DNA from: Bacillus sp. BHET2
Lineage (GTDB): Bacteria > Bacillota > Bacilli > Bacillales > Bacillaceae_B
DNA length: 64,000 nucleotides
Direction: 5' to 3'
Assembly: GCF_005938125.1 (NCBI RefSeq)
Contig: NZ_VCQN01000003.1
Location: 434,001 to 498,000 of the forward strand
Made by a program: the position numbers and the translations under genes. How positions within the stretch are numbered: the stretch's first letter is position 1; each line of letters begins with the position of its first letter. Below, one piece after another: positions 34,201 to 41,118 of this stretch. The notes under the pieces were generated by a model. That model made no database searches. It was given only the letters and a program-made list of their open reading frames with translations, and was not told where the DNA came from.

Positions 34201-35815
34201 TGTCACCTGGGACTTGAAATATACGGATGGATATGGAGATGCAACTACGACTGAGTTTAAGGCTAATTTATATACCCTTTTAGACCCGGAAGATAAGAAG
34301 TATTATCCCATGGAAATAGACATTGTAGATGCTGAAAGTTATCGTGGAGGGAGATTGGGTATTCCCGGACACCTTACTGCTTTGCTGACATACGAAGTTC
34401 CGGAGAAGTTTGATCGTTTTCTGATCAGTGGAACGATACCTGATAGCTCAAGGAATGTAGTAGCCGAGATTACATCTCAGGATACGAAGAAAACCAGGAA
34501 ACCTTATACATTAAAGCAGAGTGGAGTTGAACCAGGAGCGACTGCCGATTACAAGTTGAACCTGGAATTGGACAACAATGGTAATTGGAAAGTCAAGGCG
34601 GATATTACGGTTGCAAATCAGTCTGACCAAACTTGGAAGGATGTCGGCTTTTACTTCATCCCTAATGCATTTACAGAAGAAAATAAGCCTGATTTCATAA
34701 AAAATCCTGCACAAGCTTCCATCCGTTCGATTGTTAGTTCAGGGATGAATTTGAAGTATTCATTAGAAAATAATAACCTCCTGGTCACTTTAGACGAAGA
34801 GGTAGAACCTGGGGATTCGAAAACGATTAAGATTGAATATAGTATGAAAATCCCGAAAAACGGGTTGCGATTATCTCAAAACAATGAAGATTATTTTCTT
34901 GCCCAATGGTATCCGATGCTTGCGACATATCAGGACGGTTGGAATATTGAGCCGTTTGATCCGAAGGGAGAATCGTATTATACAAATTACGGGAGATACT
35001 CTGTAACTTATAATACTCCGAAAGAATATTTGGTAGTCACTTCGGGGATGGATGAAAATGATGTGCCGTTAAAACAAGGAAAGGTAGAAGCAAATAACAT
35101 TAGGGATTTCTATATCGCATTCCTGAACCCGGAGGACTGGGTGAAAAAGAGCATGACTGTGACAAGTGGAATCGTCAGGAATGTGGATCTGCGGGTATTT
35201 ATGCCGAAAGATCAATCTTTGATTATCGACGAAATGGTGGAAAAGTCGGCAGAAGCCTATATGTTCTACAATGATATGATAGGAGAAAATCCTTCTAATG
35301 AAATAGATATGATTGCGAATAATGGGGATATGGAATACTCCAATATCGTTGAAGTATCAAATAACCCTGAGGAGTATGAGCATACTCTTGTTCATGAGAT
35401 CGCACATCAATGGTTTTATCAAACTGTGGCTAATGATTCTTATCATGATGCCTGGCTGGATGAAAGTCTCAGTGAATTGATAACAGCCTTATATCTGTCC
35501 TATGAGAATAAGAATGATTTGAAAGGGTTTGCCTATTCTAAACAAGTCTTAAATACGGTGAAACCAGCTGAAGTTGTTAATACACCTTTGAGTGAATTTG
35601 ATCAACAATACATTTCAACCGTATATGGGAAAGCGCCCATCCTTTTGAACGATTTCTTCGAGCAAAATGGGGGAAGAAAAGAAGCACTACGCTTCCTGTC
35701 AGACTACTACAAAAAGTATCAATTCAAACACGTAGACTCAAATACATTTGCTGGCTTCCTTGAAGAGTATTACGAGGGAAACCAAGAAGAATTCTTAAAC
35801 CAATGGCTTAAATAG
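31253..35815 (+). CDS. FtsX-like ABC permease fused to an M1-family metallopeptidase
   Basis: 1520 residues. TM1 (about 15-33) is followed by a large extracytoplasmic MacB-like domain (35-540), then FtsX helices (about 550-570, 592-615, 625-645), a second FtsX unit (about 690-860) and a last helix at about 884-905. The remaining ~600 residues lie outside the membrane and end in a gluzincin peptidase with HEIAH (1381-1385), then Glu1404 in WLDESLSE, exactly HEXXH-x18-E as in M1 aminopeptidases. This would be a surface zinc peptidase worked by, or coupled to, an ATP-driven permease. The usual M1 GAMEN-type motif appears as NNGDMEY. The fusion is uncommon; no frameshift is present. Confidence 0.9.
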   Translation: MIRFIWNSWWRNKERFTLLIIGVLLLSVGLSYLVGVTQSNNGTIVNELQKRWKSSYHLVVRPPDSRSVTEEMNLLEPNYLSGLSGGITLEQYETIKKLSDVEIAAPISMMGYVYNQVNMGQLSITEPGIYRLKEKEVVQTGAKEDVNEGDFYFTIGGWDATQTMDKGYGVGYFSGELSYGTQVLVAGIDPEQEAKLVGLDKAMVKSQASRYFSEKDEVTDFPVGDNLTDSAISVIMSDREFVDGEIQFIVEKLDIPFEAEIQSETMERVKQKGGQKYLDEQKGTVVEEKRFTTEQAHKKIVNEVTHPSYTSNLDNMNWMSFKPSPVEYRPVTSPFGKRWAFSYEVSPYSVPKDSILAVDEAYRKVETFGEESSSWPRLRLDYIGIFDTQKLKISKDPLTELPVETYFPSKASLVLDDDGNPVNPPVPMKPVNNPYGFLTKPPLMLTTIDAAAHVLGDKPISAIRVNVKGVDTFNEESEAILQKVAKEIQSATGLMVDVTLGSSPQPALTHIPGIDGEKSFGWIEQPWIKIGSSMTIFKEAKLGISGVVGSVVAVAIVYVFSSNLIMMYGRKKEFAVLLSLGWRPNQLSKLLLIEALILGTVVSMVSWLILGWFTLSNDLDPSPVRVILIGLIGLTIYMTGAVIPAHLVRKIMPYEAMRSGEISLKQKRMVKSESVGGMAVNSMLSRWKRTSLSVISMGIPTGLLLFYLFITIRLKGVMYTSWLGEYVAMEVSSMHYVAMGIALTIAVLTTAEIIWQNVAERQPEISVLKALGWRNGTIRLLVILEGLLSGMIAGLIGLCFAFILVFKIYGQFPFNQAWMYVTSILIPISTGMIAAILPAEKAANTPPYQGLSGGYSNNENVEKQFKYVLSTAAVALLIGIMVLFGRSIPEVHQVETVNMDSPEKEEGTKGETISAYTTPEKEEIDEPQDEPLAFLKAKELAGKQATIGEKLDLDGVTILIQSPSETPSVLKPKKKNHQLITIPVTWDLKYTDGYGDATTTEFKANLYTLLDPEDKKYYPMEIDIVDAESYRGGRLGIPGHLTALLTYEVPEKFDRFLISGTIPDSSRNVVAEITSQDTKKTRKPYTLKQSGVEPGATADYKLNLELDNNGNWKVKADITVANQSDQTWKDVGFYFIPNAFTEENKPDFIKNPAQASIRSIVSSGMNLKYSLENNNLLVTLDEEVEPGDSKTIKIEYSMKIPKNGLRLSQNNEDYFLAQWYPMLATYQDGWNIEPFDPKGESYYTNYGRYSVTYNTPKEYLVVTSGMDENDVPLKQGKVEANNIRDFYIAFLNPEDWVKKSMTVTSGIVRNVDLRVFMPKDQSLIIDEMVEKSAEAYMFYNDMIGENPSNEIDMIANNGDMEYSNIVEVSNNPEEYEHTLVHEIAHQWFYQTVANDSYHDAWLDESLSELITALYLSYENKNDLKGFAYSKQVLNTVKPAEVVNTPLSEFDQQYISTVYGKAPILLNDFFEQNGGRKEALRFLSDYYKKYQFKHVDSNTFAGFLEEYYEGNQEEFLNQWLK

Positions 35816-35819
35816 GGAG

Positions 35820-35882
35820 AGGGACGGACCTCCAAATGGGGTGAGGAAAATAAGCGGATTGAGCAATTGGAGGTCCGTCCCT
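35820..35882. repeat. AGGGACGGACC palindrome, long class (63 bp)
   Basis: AGGGACGGACCTCCAA ... TTGGAGGTCCGTCCCT, beginning 5 bp after the permease-peptidase stop and ending 14 bp before the stop of the leftward HxlR gene; convergent location. Confidence 0.9.
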
Positions 35883-35895
35883 AAGAAATAGTCCC

Positions 35896-36228
35896 TTAAA
35901 AATCACTGTGCTCATTCCCCCAGGTGTGCATTTGTTTGAGGATCGGCATGAGGGTCGAGCCTAGTTCGGTCATGGAGTATTCTACTTTTGGAGGGATGGT
36001 GTCATATTGTGTACGGAGGATAAATCTGTCTTCTTCCAGTTCCTTTAGCTGCTGACTCAGCACTTTATGGGATACTCCAGGTAGCAATCTTCGCAATTCG
36101 TTGTAACGGAGGGTCCCGTCTGTGCCAAGATGCCAGAGTATGACGGTCTTCCACTTACCACCGATTTTCTTCAGGGTGTATTCGATGGAGCATTTTAACT
36201 TTCCTTTTTTATCGATTGGGGTACCCAT
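35896..36228 (-). CDS. HxlR-family transcriptional regulator
   Basis: 110 residues, a single winged helix with the family core CSIEYTLKKIGGKWKTVILWHL (residues 12-33) and RYNELRRLLPGVSHKVLSQQLKELEEDRFI. A Cys near position 12 could sense reactive electrophiles, as in related HypR/YodB regulators (family knowledge). It is divergent from a VOC/glyoxalase-like gene with 129 bp between starts, so it probably controls that gene and itself in response to carbonyls or quinones (inference). Confidence 0.92.
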   Translation of the reverse strand: MGTPIDKKGKLKCSIEYTLKKIGGKWKTVILWHLGTDGTLRYNELRRLLPGVSHKVLSQQLKELEEDRFILRTQYDTIPPKVEYSMTELGSTLMPILKQMHTWGNEHSDF

Positions 36229-36283
36229 ATCCTGTTCATTCCTTTCTTACCTTTAGGTTAGTTTCTCACAAAAAAGTGCATTC

Positions 36284-36312
36284 TTACATTGAGAAGCGCT
36301 TGGCCGTATAAT
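36284..36312 (+). promoter_or_regulatory. promoter of the VOC-family gene
   Basis: -35 TTACAT (36284-36289), 17 bp, -10 TATAAT (36307-36312). It lies in the HxlR/VOC divergent region, close to where the regulator would bind. Confidence 0.6.
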
Positions 36313-36357
36313 GAGGGCGAGTTAGATAAAGCTAATTTAAAATAGGAGTGATGATTG

Positions 36358-36852
36358 ATGTTACCATATCCAAGATCTTTTTCACATATCGGACTATCCG
36401 TACCTAACCTGGAAGAGGCGATTTCATTTTATACTGAGGTATTCGGGTGGTACACCATTATGGAACCTTCCGATGTTGAAAACGATGATACTGCAATCGG
36501 ACAGATGTGCCGTGATGTATTCGGGAATGATTGGGAGAAGTTCAGAATTGCTCATCTGGCGACTGGTGATAAAATTGGAGTGGAATTATTCCAGTTTCCA
36601 CAAAACGAAAAGCCTGAAAATAACTTTGAATACTGGAAAACAGGGTTATTCCATTTCTGTATTCAGGATCCTGATGTAGAAGGTATGGTAGAGAAAATCA
36701 AACAACATGGGGGAAAACAGCGCATGCCGATACGAGAATATTACCCTGGTGAAAAACCATATCGGATGGTTTACGTAGAAGACCCATTTGGAAATATTTT
36801 TGAGATCTACTCACATAGCTACGAATTAACATATTCCGATGGCGCTTACTGA
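36358..36852 (+). CDS. VOC-superfamily (glyoxalase/bleomycin resistance-like) protein
   Basis: 164 residues. Two beta-alpha-beta-beta-beta units: FSHIGLSVPNLEEAISFYTEVFGW near the start and FHFCIQDPDVEGMVEKIKQHGG...VYVEDPFGNIFEIYSH near the end, with metal-ligand candidates His11, His/Glu in the second half and Glu in FEIY. The usual substrates are small thiol adducts or dicarbonyls. It is the target-like gene beside HxlR. The start is ATG 36358; TTG 36355 is also possible. A strong terminator follows. Confidence 0.88.
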   Translation: MLPYPRSFSHIGLSVPNLEEAISFYTEVFGWYTIMEPSDVENDDTAIGQMCRDVFGNDWEKFRIAHLATGDKIGVELFQFPQNEKPENNFEYWKTGLFHFCIQDPDVEGMVEKIKQHGGKQRMPIREYYPGEKPYRMVYVEDPFGNIFEIYSHSYELTYSDGAY

Positions 36853-36866
36853 TTCCATAGAAGAAA

Positions 36867-36897
36867 GACACGTTCATTGAAGAACGTGTCTTTTTTT
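36867..36897 (+). terminator. rho-independent terminator
   Basis: Perfect 9-bp stem GACACGTTC / GAACGTGTC, short loop, seven T residues. Confidence 0.9.
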
Positions 36898-36969
36898 GAA
36901 ATAAAGGTTCTTACTCACTTATGAAGAATCTATTATTGGTGAATGTATTCAGTAAAGAGGGGGGAAGAC

Positions 36970-37437
36970 ATGTTGAAGATTATGGAATTGGAAGAGACCT
37001 CTAACTTTTTCTATGAATCAGTGAAAGTGTTTTGGGAACAATGGGGAAATCGAGAAAATTATAAGTTCTACTACGATTGTATCTTTCATTCATGCCGTAC
37101 CGAAGAAGATTTGCCACGATTTTATATCGCTCTAGAAGATGGGGGCATTGTAGGTACTTACGCACTTCTAAGAAATGATCTGAATAGTCGGCAAGATCTG
37201 TTTCCTTGGTTGGCGTGTCTGTACGTTGATTCGGATTATAGAGGGAGGGGGATTGGCTCCAAGTTACTGGAACACGGCCTGCAAAAAACACAAATAAAAG
37301 GCTATAAAAATCTATATCTCTCAACGGACCTCGAAGGTTATTATGAAAAATACGGATGGATTCATGCAACAGAAGCGATTGGGCTGAGCGGAGATTCCAT
37401 TAAAGTCTACCAAAAATCATCCCATCCTAATTCATAA
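36970..37437 (+). CDS. GNAT-family N-acetyltransferase
   Basis: 155 residues; ATG 36970 follows GAGGGGGGAAG. Acetyl-CoA motif A is LACLYVDSDYRGRGIGSKLLEHGL (about 88-111), with the R/Q-x-x-G-x-G/A loop RGRGIG. The C-terminal YLSTDLEGYYEKYGW is the usual GNAT beta6-alpha region. Substrate unknown. It is monocistronic and ends at a short palindromic repeat that has terminator shape. Confidence 0.88.
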   Translation: MLKIMELEETSNFFYESVKVFWEQWGNRENYKFYYDCIFHSCRTEEDLPRFYIALEDGGIVGTYALLRNDLNSRQDLFPWLACLYVDSDYRGRGIGSKLLEHGLQKTQIKGYKNLYLSTDLEGYYEKYGWIHATEAIGLSGDSIKVYQKSSHPNS

Positions 37438-37453
37438 GTGAAGAGAAAGAAGA

Positions 37454-37486
37454 GGGACGGACCTCACCAAGAGAGGTCCGTCCCTC
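37454..37486. repeat. AGGGACGGACC palindrome, short class (33 bp), likely terminator
   Basis: AAGAAGAGGGACGGACCTC / GAGGTCCGTCCCTCTTCTT around a 7-base centre, with a T-rich right flank; stem extended by AAGAAG/CTTCTT. It follows the GNAT gene by 16 bp. Confidence 0.9.
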
Positions 37487-37556
37487 TTCTTTTAGGTATG
37501 CACTCATTGAATTCAGAATAAATATAGACAAAAGAATTCATGAGGGGGTTGAAGCT

Positions 37557-37742
37557 GTGAGGCAGGTATCGGCGGCGGTTTATCTTTCGTTTGGGATGTT
37601 GTTCATTTTTTTACAGGGGTTTGAAGGGTTTACTGGTCCTGACAATATGAATTTTATTATTTTCCTTTTCTTTATGGCGGGGGGCTTTTATTTATATCAT
37701 GATCTTAAAGATCGCATTATGGATAAAATAAATAAAAAATAA
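37557..37742 (+). CDS. small membrane protein of unknown function
   Basis: 61 residues with two membrane helices (about 5-23 and 31-48) and a basic tail (DRIMDKINKK). The GTG start follows GAGGGGG at good spacing. I do not recognise the family. A hairpin terminator begins at the stop codon. Confidence 0.6.
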   Translation: MRQVSAAVYLSFGMLFIFLQGFEGFTGPDNMNFIIFLFFMAGGFYLYHDLKDRIMDKINKK

Positions 37743-37769
37743 GGCACGCATGAAAAGCGTGCCTTTCTC
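37743..37769. terminator. bidirectional hairpin terminator
   Basis: GGCACGC / GCGTGCC stem, 7-nt loop, flanked by TAA-AA on the left and TTTCTCT on the right, between convergent genes. Confidence 0.7.
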
Positions 37770-37772
37770 TAT

Positions 37773-39191
37773 TTATAGTCCAACTGAAATATACTTAACC
37801 TCTAAATATTCTTCGATACCTTGATGTCCACCTTCACGGCCGAGTCCGCTTTGCTTGAATCCGCCAAATGGCGCTTGCGGGGTGGACGGCATGCCATCAT
37901 TCAACCCGACGATTCCATATTCCAATTGCTCGCAGATCCGGATACCCTTTGTGATATTCTCGGTGAATACATACGCAGCAAGCCCATATATGGAGTCGTT
38001 TGCCCGTTCAATCGCTTCTTCTTCCGTTTTAAACGTGGTGATCGGAGCGACTGGACCGAACGTCTCATCTTTCATGCAGAGCATGTCATCATTCACATTC
38101 GTAAGCACAGTGGGTTCAAAATACAATCCGCTTTTTCCTTTACCGCCGTAGGCAATTGAGGCTCCCTTATTTACTGCGTCTTCCACATGTTTCTGGACTT
38201 TTTCGATTGCATTTTCATCAATTAATGGACCAATGTCGACGCCATCTTCCAGCCCGTTCCCTACTTTCAATCCTTTCACTTTTTCAATCAGTCTTTCCGT
38301 AAATGAATCTACGATGGATTCATGAACATAGATACGATTGGAGCAGACACAGGTTTGGCCGGCGTTCCTGAATTTGGAGCCAATGACGCCATCCACGGCT
38401 TTCTCTAAATCAGAGTCGCCCATTACAATTACTGGTGCGTGGCCTCCAAGTTCTAACGATATTTTCTTGACAGTATCTGCTGACCCTTTCATCAGAACCT
38501 TGCCAACTTCGGTAGAACCAGTGAATGTCAGTTTGCGTACGCGGGCGTCTTCCATCCACGCTTCTCCGATGGATTTTGAATCGCCTGTCACCACATTGAT
38601 GACACCTTTAGGGATACCCGCTTCTTCAGCAAGTGCCGCCATTTTTAAAGCGGTCAAAGGCGTTTGGTTCGCAGGTTTGATCACGACTGTACATCCGGTA
38701 GCAAGAGCCGGAGCAACTTTACGTGTGATCATCGCAGCAGGGAAATTCCAAGGTGTGATGACGGCAACGACCCCAACAGGTTGCTTATGGACAAATAATC
38801 GCTTGTTCCGCTGAGTAGCAGGGATTTGCTCACCATACACGCGCTTTCCTTCTTCTGCGTACCAGGAGATGAAGCCATTGGCATATTGGATTTCACCAGT
38901 TGCTTCTTTTAATGGTTTTCCTTGCTCAATGGTCATGGTGCGTGCAAGATCTTCTTTGTTCTCGTTGATCAGGTCATGCCATTTGCGGATGAGTTCACTT
39001 CGTTCATAAGCAGAGTATTGGGACCAGTCCTTGAATGCATCATGAGCTGCGTCTACTGCACTTTCAGCCTCTTTTTTACCTCCATAAGGTATGGTAGCGA
39101 TGACTTCGGAAGTGGCAGGGTTTGTCACATCCCTCTTTGAAAGGTCCGATCCGATTTGTTCTCCGTTGATGATCATATTGTAGTGTTGCAT
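37773..39191 (-). CDS. gabD: succinate-semialdehyde dehydrogenase (aldehyde dehydrogenase family)
   Basis: 472 residues, normal length. ALDH motifs: PWNFPAAMITRKVAPALATGC, the NAD(P)-binding FTGSTEVGK, the general base Glu in LELGGHAP, and the catalytic Cys in NAGQTCVCSNR, where the second Cys two residues on is characteristic of GabD-type SSADH and acts as a redox switch. It oxidises succinate semialdehyde to succinate, the last step of the GABA shunt. No gabT lies nearby. It starts at ATG 39191 behind AAAGGAGGAAC. Another semialdehyde is the main alternative substrate. Confidence 0.9.
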   Translation of the reverse strand: MQHYNMIINGEQIGSDLSKRDVTNPATSEVIATIPYGGKKEAESAVDAAHDAFKDWSQYSAYERSELIRKWHDLINENKEDLARTMTIEQGKPLKEATGEIQYANGFISWYAEEGKRVYGEQIPATQRNKRLFVHKQPVGVVAVITPWNFPAAMITRKVAPALATGCTVVIKPANQTPLTALKMAALAEEAGIPKGVINVVTGDSKSIGEAWMEDARVRKLTFTGSTEVGKVLMKGSADTVKKISLELGGHAPVIVMGDSDLEKAVDGVIGSKFRNAGQTCVCSNRIYVHESIVDSFTERLIEKVKGLKVGNGLEDGVDIGPLIDENAIEKVQKHVEDAVNKGASIAYGGKGKSGLYFEPTVLTNVNDDMLCMKDETFGPVAPITTFKTEEEAIERANDSIYGLAAYVFTENITKGIRICEQLEYGIVGLNDGMPSTPQAPFGGFKQSGLGREGGHQGIEEYLEVKYISVGL

Positions 39192-39380
39192 AGTGTTCCT
39201 CCTTTTGAAATGAGATTCCCATATGCTGATTACTATGTAGGTTTGTCTTAAATTTACAATAGTGAAAGGGAAGAATCCAGTAATACATCCTATTTATATT
39301 CCGATAGGCTATTCACTGTTTAATTACCCTCAATTAGAGGGAACATAAACCGTATTAACCTAAACCAAGGAGGCTTCCAC

Positions 39381-40316
39381 ATGAAAGCAATCATCATCAA
39401 CCAATACGGAGACAAAGATGTATTACAGGAACAAGAAATCGATCAACCATCGATTGGAGACAATCAAATCTTATTAGAAAATCATGCGACATCGATCAAT
39501 CCAATCGATTGGAAAGTGCGAGCAGGATATTTAAAAGAAATGCTCGACTTCCAATTTCCCATCATCTTAGGATGGGATGCAGCAGGTGTGATCGCTGATA
39601 AGGGAAAGAATGTTAAGGGATTTGAAGTAGGAGAAAGGGTATTTGCAAGACCTGCGACAACTAGAGAAGGTACATATGCCGAGTATGTGGCAGTGGACGA
39701 GGAACTTCTGGCCAAAATGCCAGATAGTATGAGCTTTGAGGAGGCAGCAGCCATTCCCCTTGCAGGATTGACGGCTTGGCAATGCTTGGTTGACTTCGGA
39801 CAAATTAAGGAAGGTGATAAGGTCCTCATCCATGCGGGTTCCGGTGGAGTCGGGAACTTCGCCATTCAGATTGCAAAAAGCTTCGGTGCCTATGTCGCGA
39901 CAACAGCTAGTGGAAAAAATGAAGAGTTCGTCAAATCATTGGGTGCAGATCAATTCATTAATTATAAAGAGGAAGATTTCAGTGAAGTGCTGAAGGATTT
40001 CGATCTGGTACTTGACTCCATGGGTGGTGAAATCCAGTCCAATAGCTATAAAGTGCTGAAGGAAAATGGAAAACTTGTATCCATCGCACAGCCTCCAAGT
40101 GAGGACGAAGCTGAAAAGTATGGAGTGAAAGCTGAATTTCTATGGCTTGATCCCAAGGGAGAACAGCTATCAAAGCTAGCCCATCTTTACGAGTCAGGGC
40201 AATTGAAACCAGTCATTGGAGAAACCTTTGAACTAAGTGAACAAGGCTTAAAAGATGCTCATGCCTTAAGCGAGACCCATCACGCACAAGGGAAAATTGT
40301 GATAAAGGTGAAATAA
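39381..40316 (+). CDS. zinc-independent MDR-family NADP-dependent oxidoreductase
   Basis: 311 residues, medium-chain dehydrogenase fold: GroES-like domain (1-125) with NHATSINPIDWKVRAGYL and GWDAAGVIADKG, then a Rossmann domain with HAGSGGVGNFAIQIAKSFGAYVATTAS (residues ~145-172). The zinc ligands of alcohol dehydrogenases are absent, so it is a quinone-oxidoreductase-like enzyme reducing quinones or enones with NADPH. It has its own AAGGAGG site and is monocistronic, ending in a perfect palindrome. Confidence 0.9.
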   Translation: MKAIIINQYGDKDVLQEQEIDQPSIGDNQILLENHATSINPIDWKVRAGYLKEMLDFQFPIILGWDAAGVIADKGKNVKGFEVGERVFARPATTREGTYAEYVAVDEELLAKMPDSMSFEEAAAIPLAGLTAWQCLVDFGQIKEGDKVLIHAGSGGVGNFAIQIAKSFGAYVATTASGKNEEFVKSLGADQFINYKEEDFSEVLKDFDLVLDSMGGEIQSNSYKVLKENGKLVSIAQPPSEDEAEKYGVKAEFLWLDPKGEQLSKLAHLYESGQLKPVIGETFELSEQGLKDAHALSETHHAQGKIVIKVK

Positions 40317-40327
40317 ACGAAAGAGGA

Positions 40328-40359
40328 GGGACGGACCTTGAATTCAAGGTCCGTCCCTC
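40328..40359. repeat. AGGGACGGACC palindrome, short class (32 bp), perfect
   Basis: AAAGAGGAGGGACGGACCTT-GAATTC-type centre-AAGGTCCGTCCCTCCTCTTT; the perfect stem extends 7 bp beyond the core arms and is followed by T residues, so it can terminate transcription both ways. Confidence 0.92.
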
Positions 40360-40432
40360 CTCTTTTTTATAGTTAAAAGTATATACGGTTGAACAATCAG
40401 AAAGGTTTTTTCCTGAAATATGTAAAGTGCGC

Positions 40433-40461
40433 TTGACGTAAAGTTTCCTTTACAATAAAAT
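40433..40461 (+). promoter_or_regulatory. promoter with built-in operator for the HTH/membrane pair
   Basis: -35 TTGACG (40433-40438), 17 bp, -10 TAAAAT (40456-40461). GTAAAG-TTTC-CTTTAC (40438-40453) fills the spacer, and another GTAAAG lies at 40422, so binding would block the polymerase. The likely ligand is the HTH protein encoded next. Confidence 0.65.
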
Positions 40462-40487
40462 ATGGAAATATAAGGAGGTATCCTGCT

Positions 40488-40697
40488 GTGAAAAATAAAT
40501 TAGTAGAATACCGCAAAACATGTGGTTACTCCCAGGAGAGATTGGCAGCTGTATTAGGGGTATCGAGACAAACCATCATTTCAATTGAAAAGGGGAAGTA
40601 TGATCCTTCTTTGAATCTCGCTTTTCAGTTGGCCAAGGTGTTTGAAACGTCAATTGAAGAGATTTTTGTTTACGAAGAGAAAGGGGAGAAGAAATAG
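40488..40697 (+). CDS. small XRE-family HTH regulator
   Basis: 69 residues, essentially one HTH_3 domain: LVEYRKTCGYSQERLAAVLGVSRQTIISIEKGKYDPSLNLAFQLAKVFETSIEEIF, the YgzD/YozG type. AAGGAGG precedes a GTG start. It overlaps the next gene by one base (TAGTG), so it is translationally coupled to a small membrane protein. It probably represses its own operon through the palindrome inside the promoter. Confidence 0.92.
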   Translation: MKNKLVEYRKTCGYSQERLAAVLGVSRQTIISIEKGKYDPSLNLAFQLAKVFETSIEEIFVYEEKGEKK

Positions 40698-41065
40698 TGT
40701 ACACAAAGGCATATCTGATTTTAGGTTGGGTTCTGGCCATCCAGACGGCTTTCTTATTCTTTGTTGGCATAACGGCAAAGGAATTTCCATATTTCGCTCT
40801 TACTCCCATGTCCTTGACTGTTTTAAGTTTTTGTATGCATTATCTCTATCCTCAGTTTAAGCAAAAGGATGAGCGGATGAAGATGATCAGGGAGAAGGGA
40901 ATCTTTTACTCGTATTTTGCTATCATGGTATTTCACGTTATTTTTATGACGATTCTGCAGTTTGACCTTATCCAGCTAACAGCAATGAATTTATTAAATA
41001 TCCTGACCAGCCTAATCATAATGACCGTGTTCATCTCTATGGTGATCATGGCGAAAATCTATTAG
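40697..41065 (+). CDS. four-helix membrane protein paired with HTH regulator
   Basis: 122 residues with hydrophobic segments near 5-25, 32-50, 68-87 and 95-118. It starts at GTG 40697 inside the stop of the HTH gene. Small HTH regulators are often followed by such membrane proteins of unknown function, some resembling DUF2178. No catalytic motif is visible. Confidence 0.7.
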   Translation: MYTKAYLILGWVLAIQTAFLFFVGITAKEFPYFALTPMSLTVLSFCMHYLYPQFKQKDERMKMIREKGIFYSYFAIMVFHVIFMTILQFDLIQLTAMNLLNILTSLIIMTVFISMVIMAKIY

Positions 41066-41070
41066 AAGAG

Positions 41071-41102
41071 AGGGACGGACCTTGCGACCAAGGTCCGTCC
41101 CT
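41071..41102. repeat. AGGGACGGACC palindrome, short class (32 bp)
   Basis: AGAAGAGAGGGACGGACCTTG-CGAC-CAAGGTCCGTCCCTCTCTTCT (inner and outer flanks both pair), between convergent genes, five bases after a stop codon. Confidence 0.92.
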
Positions 41103-41118
41103 CTCTTCTCCTCTCTTC

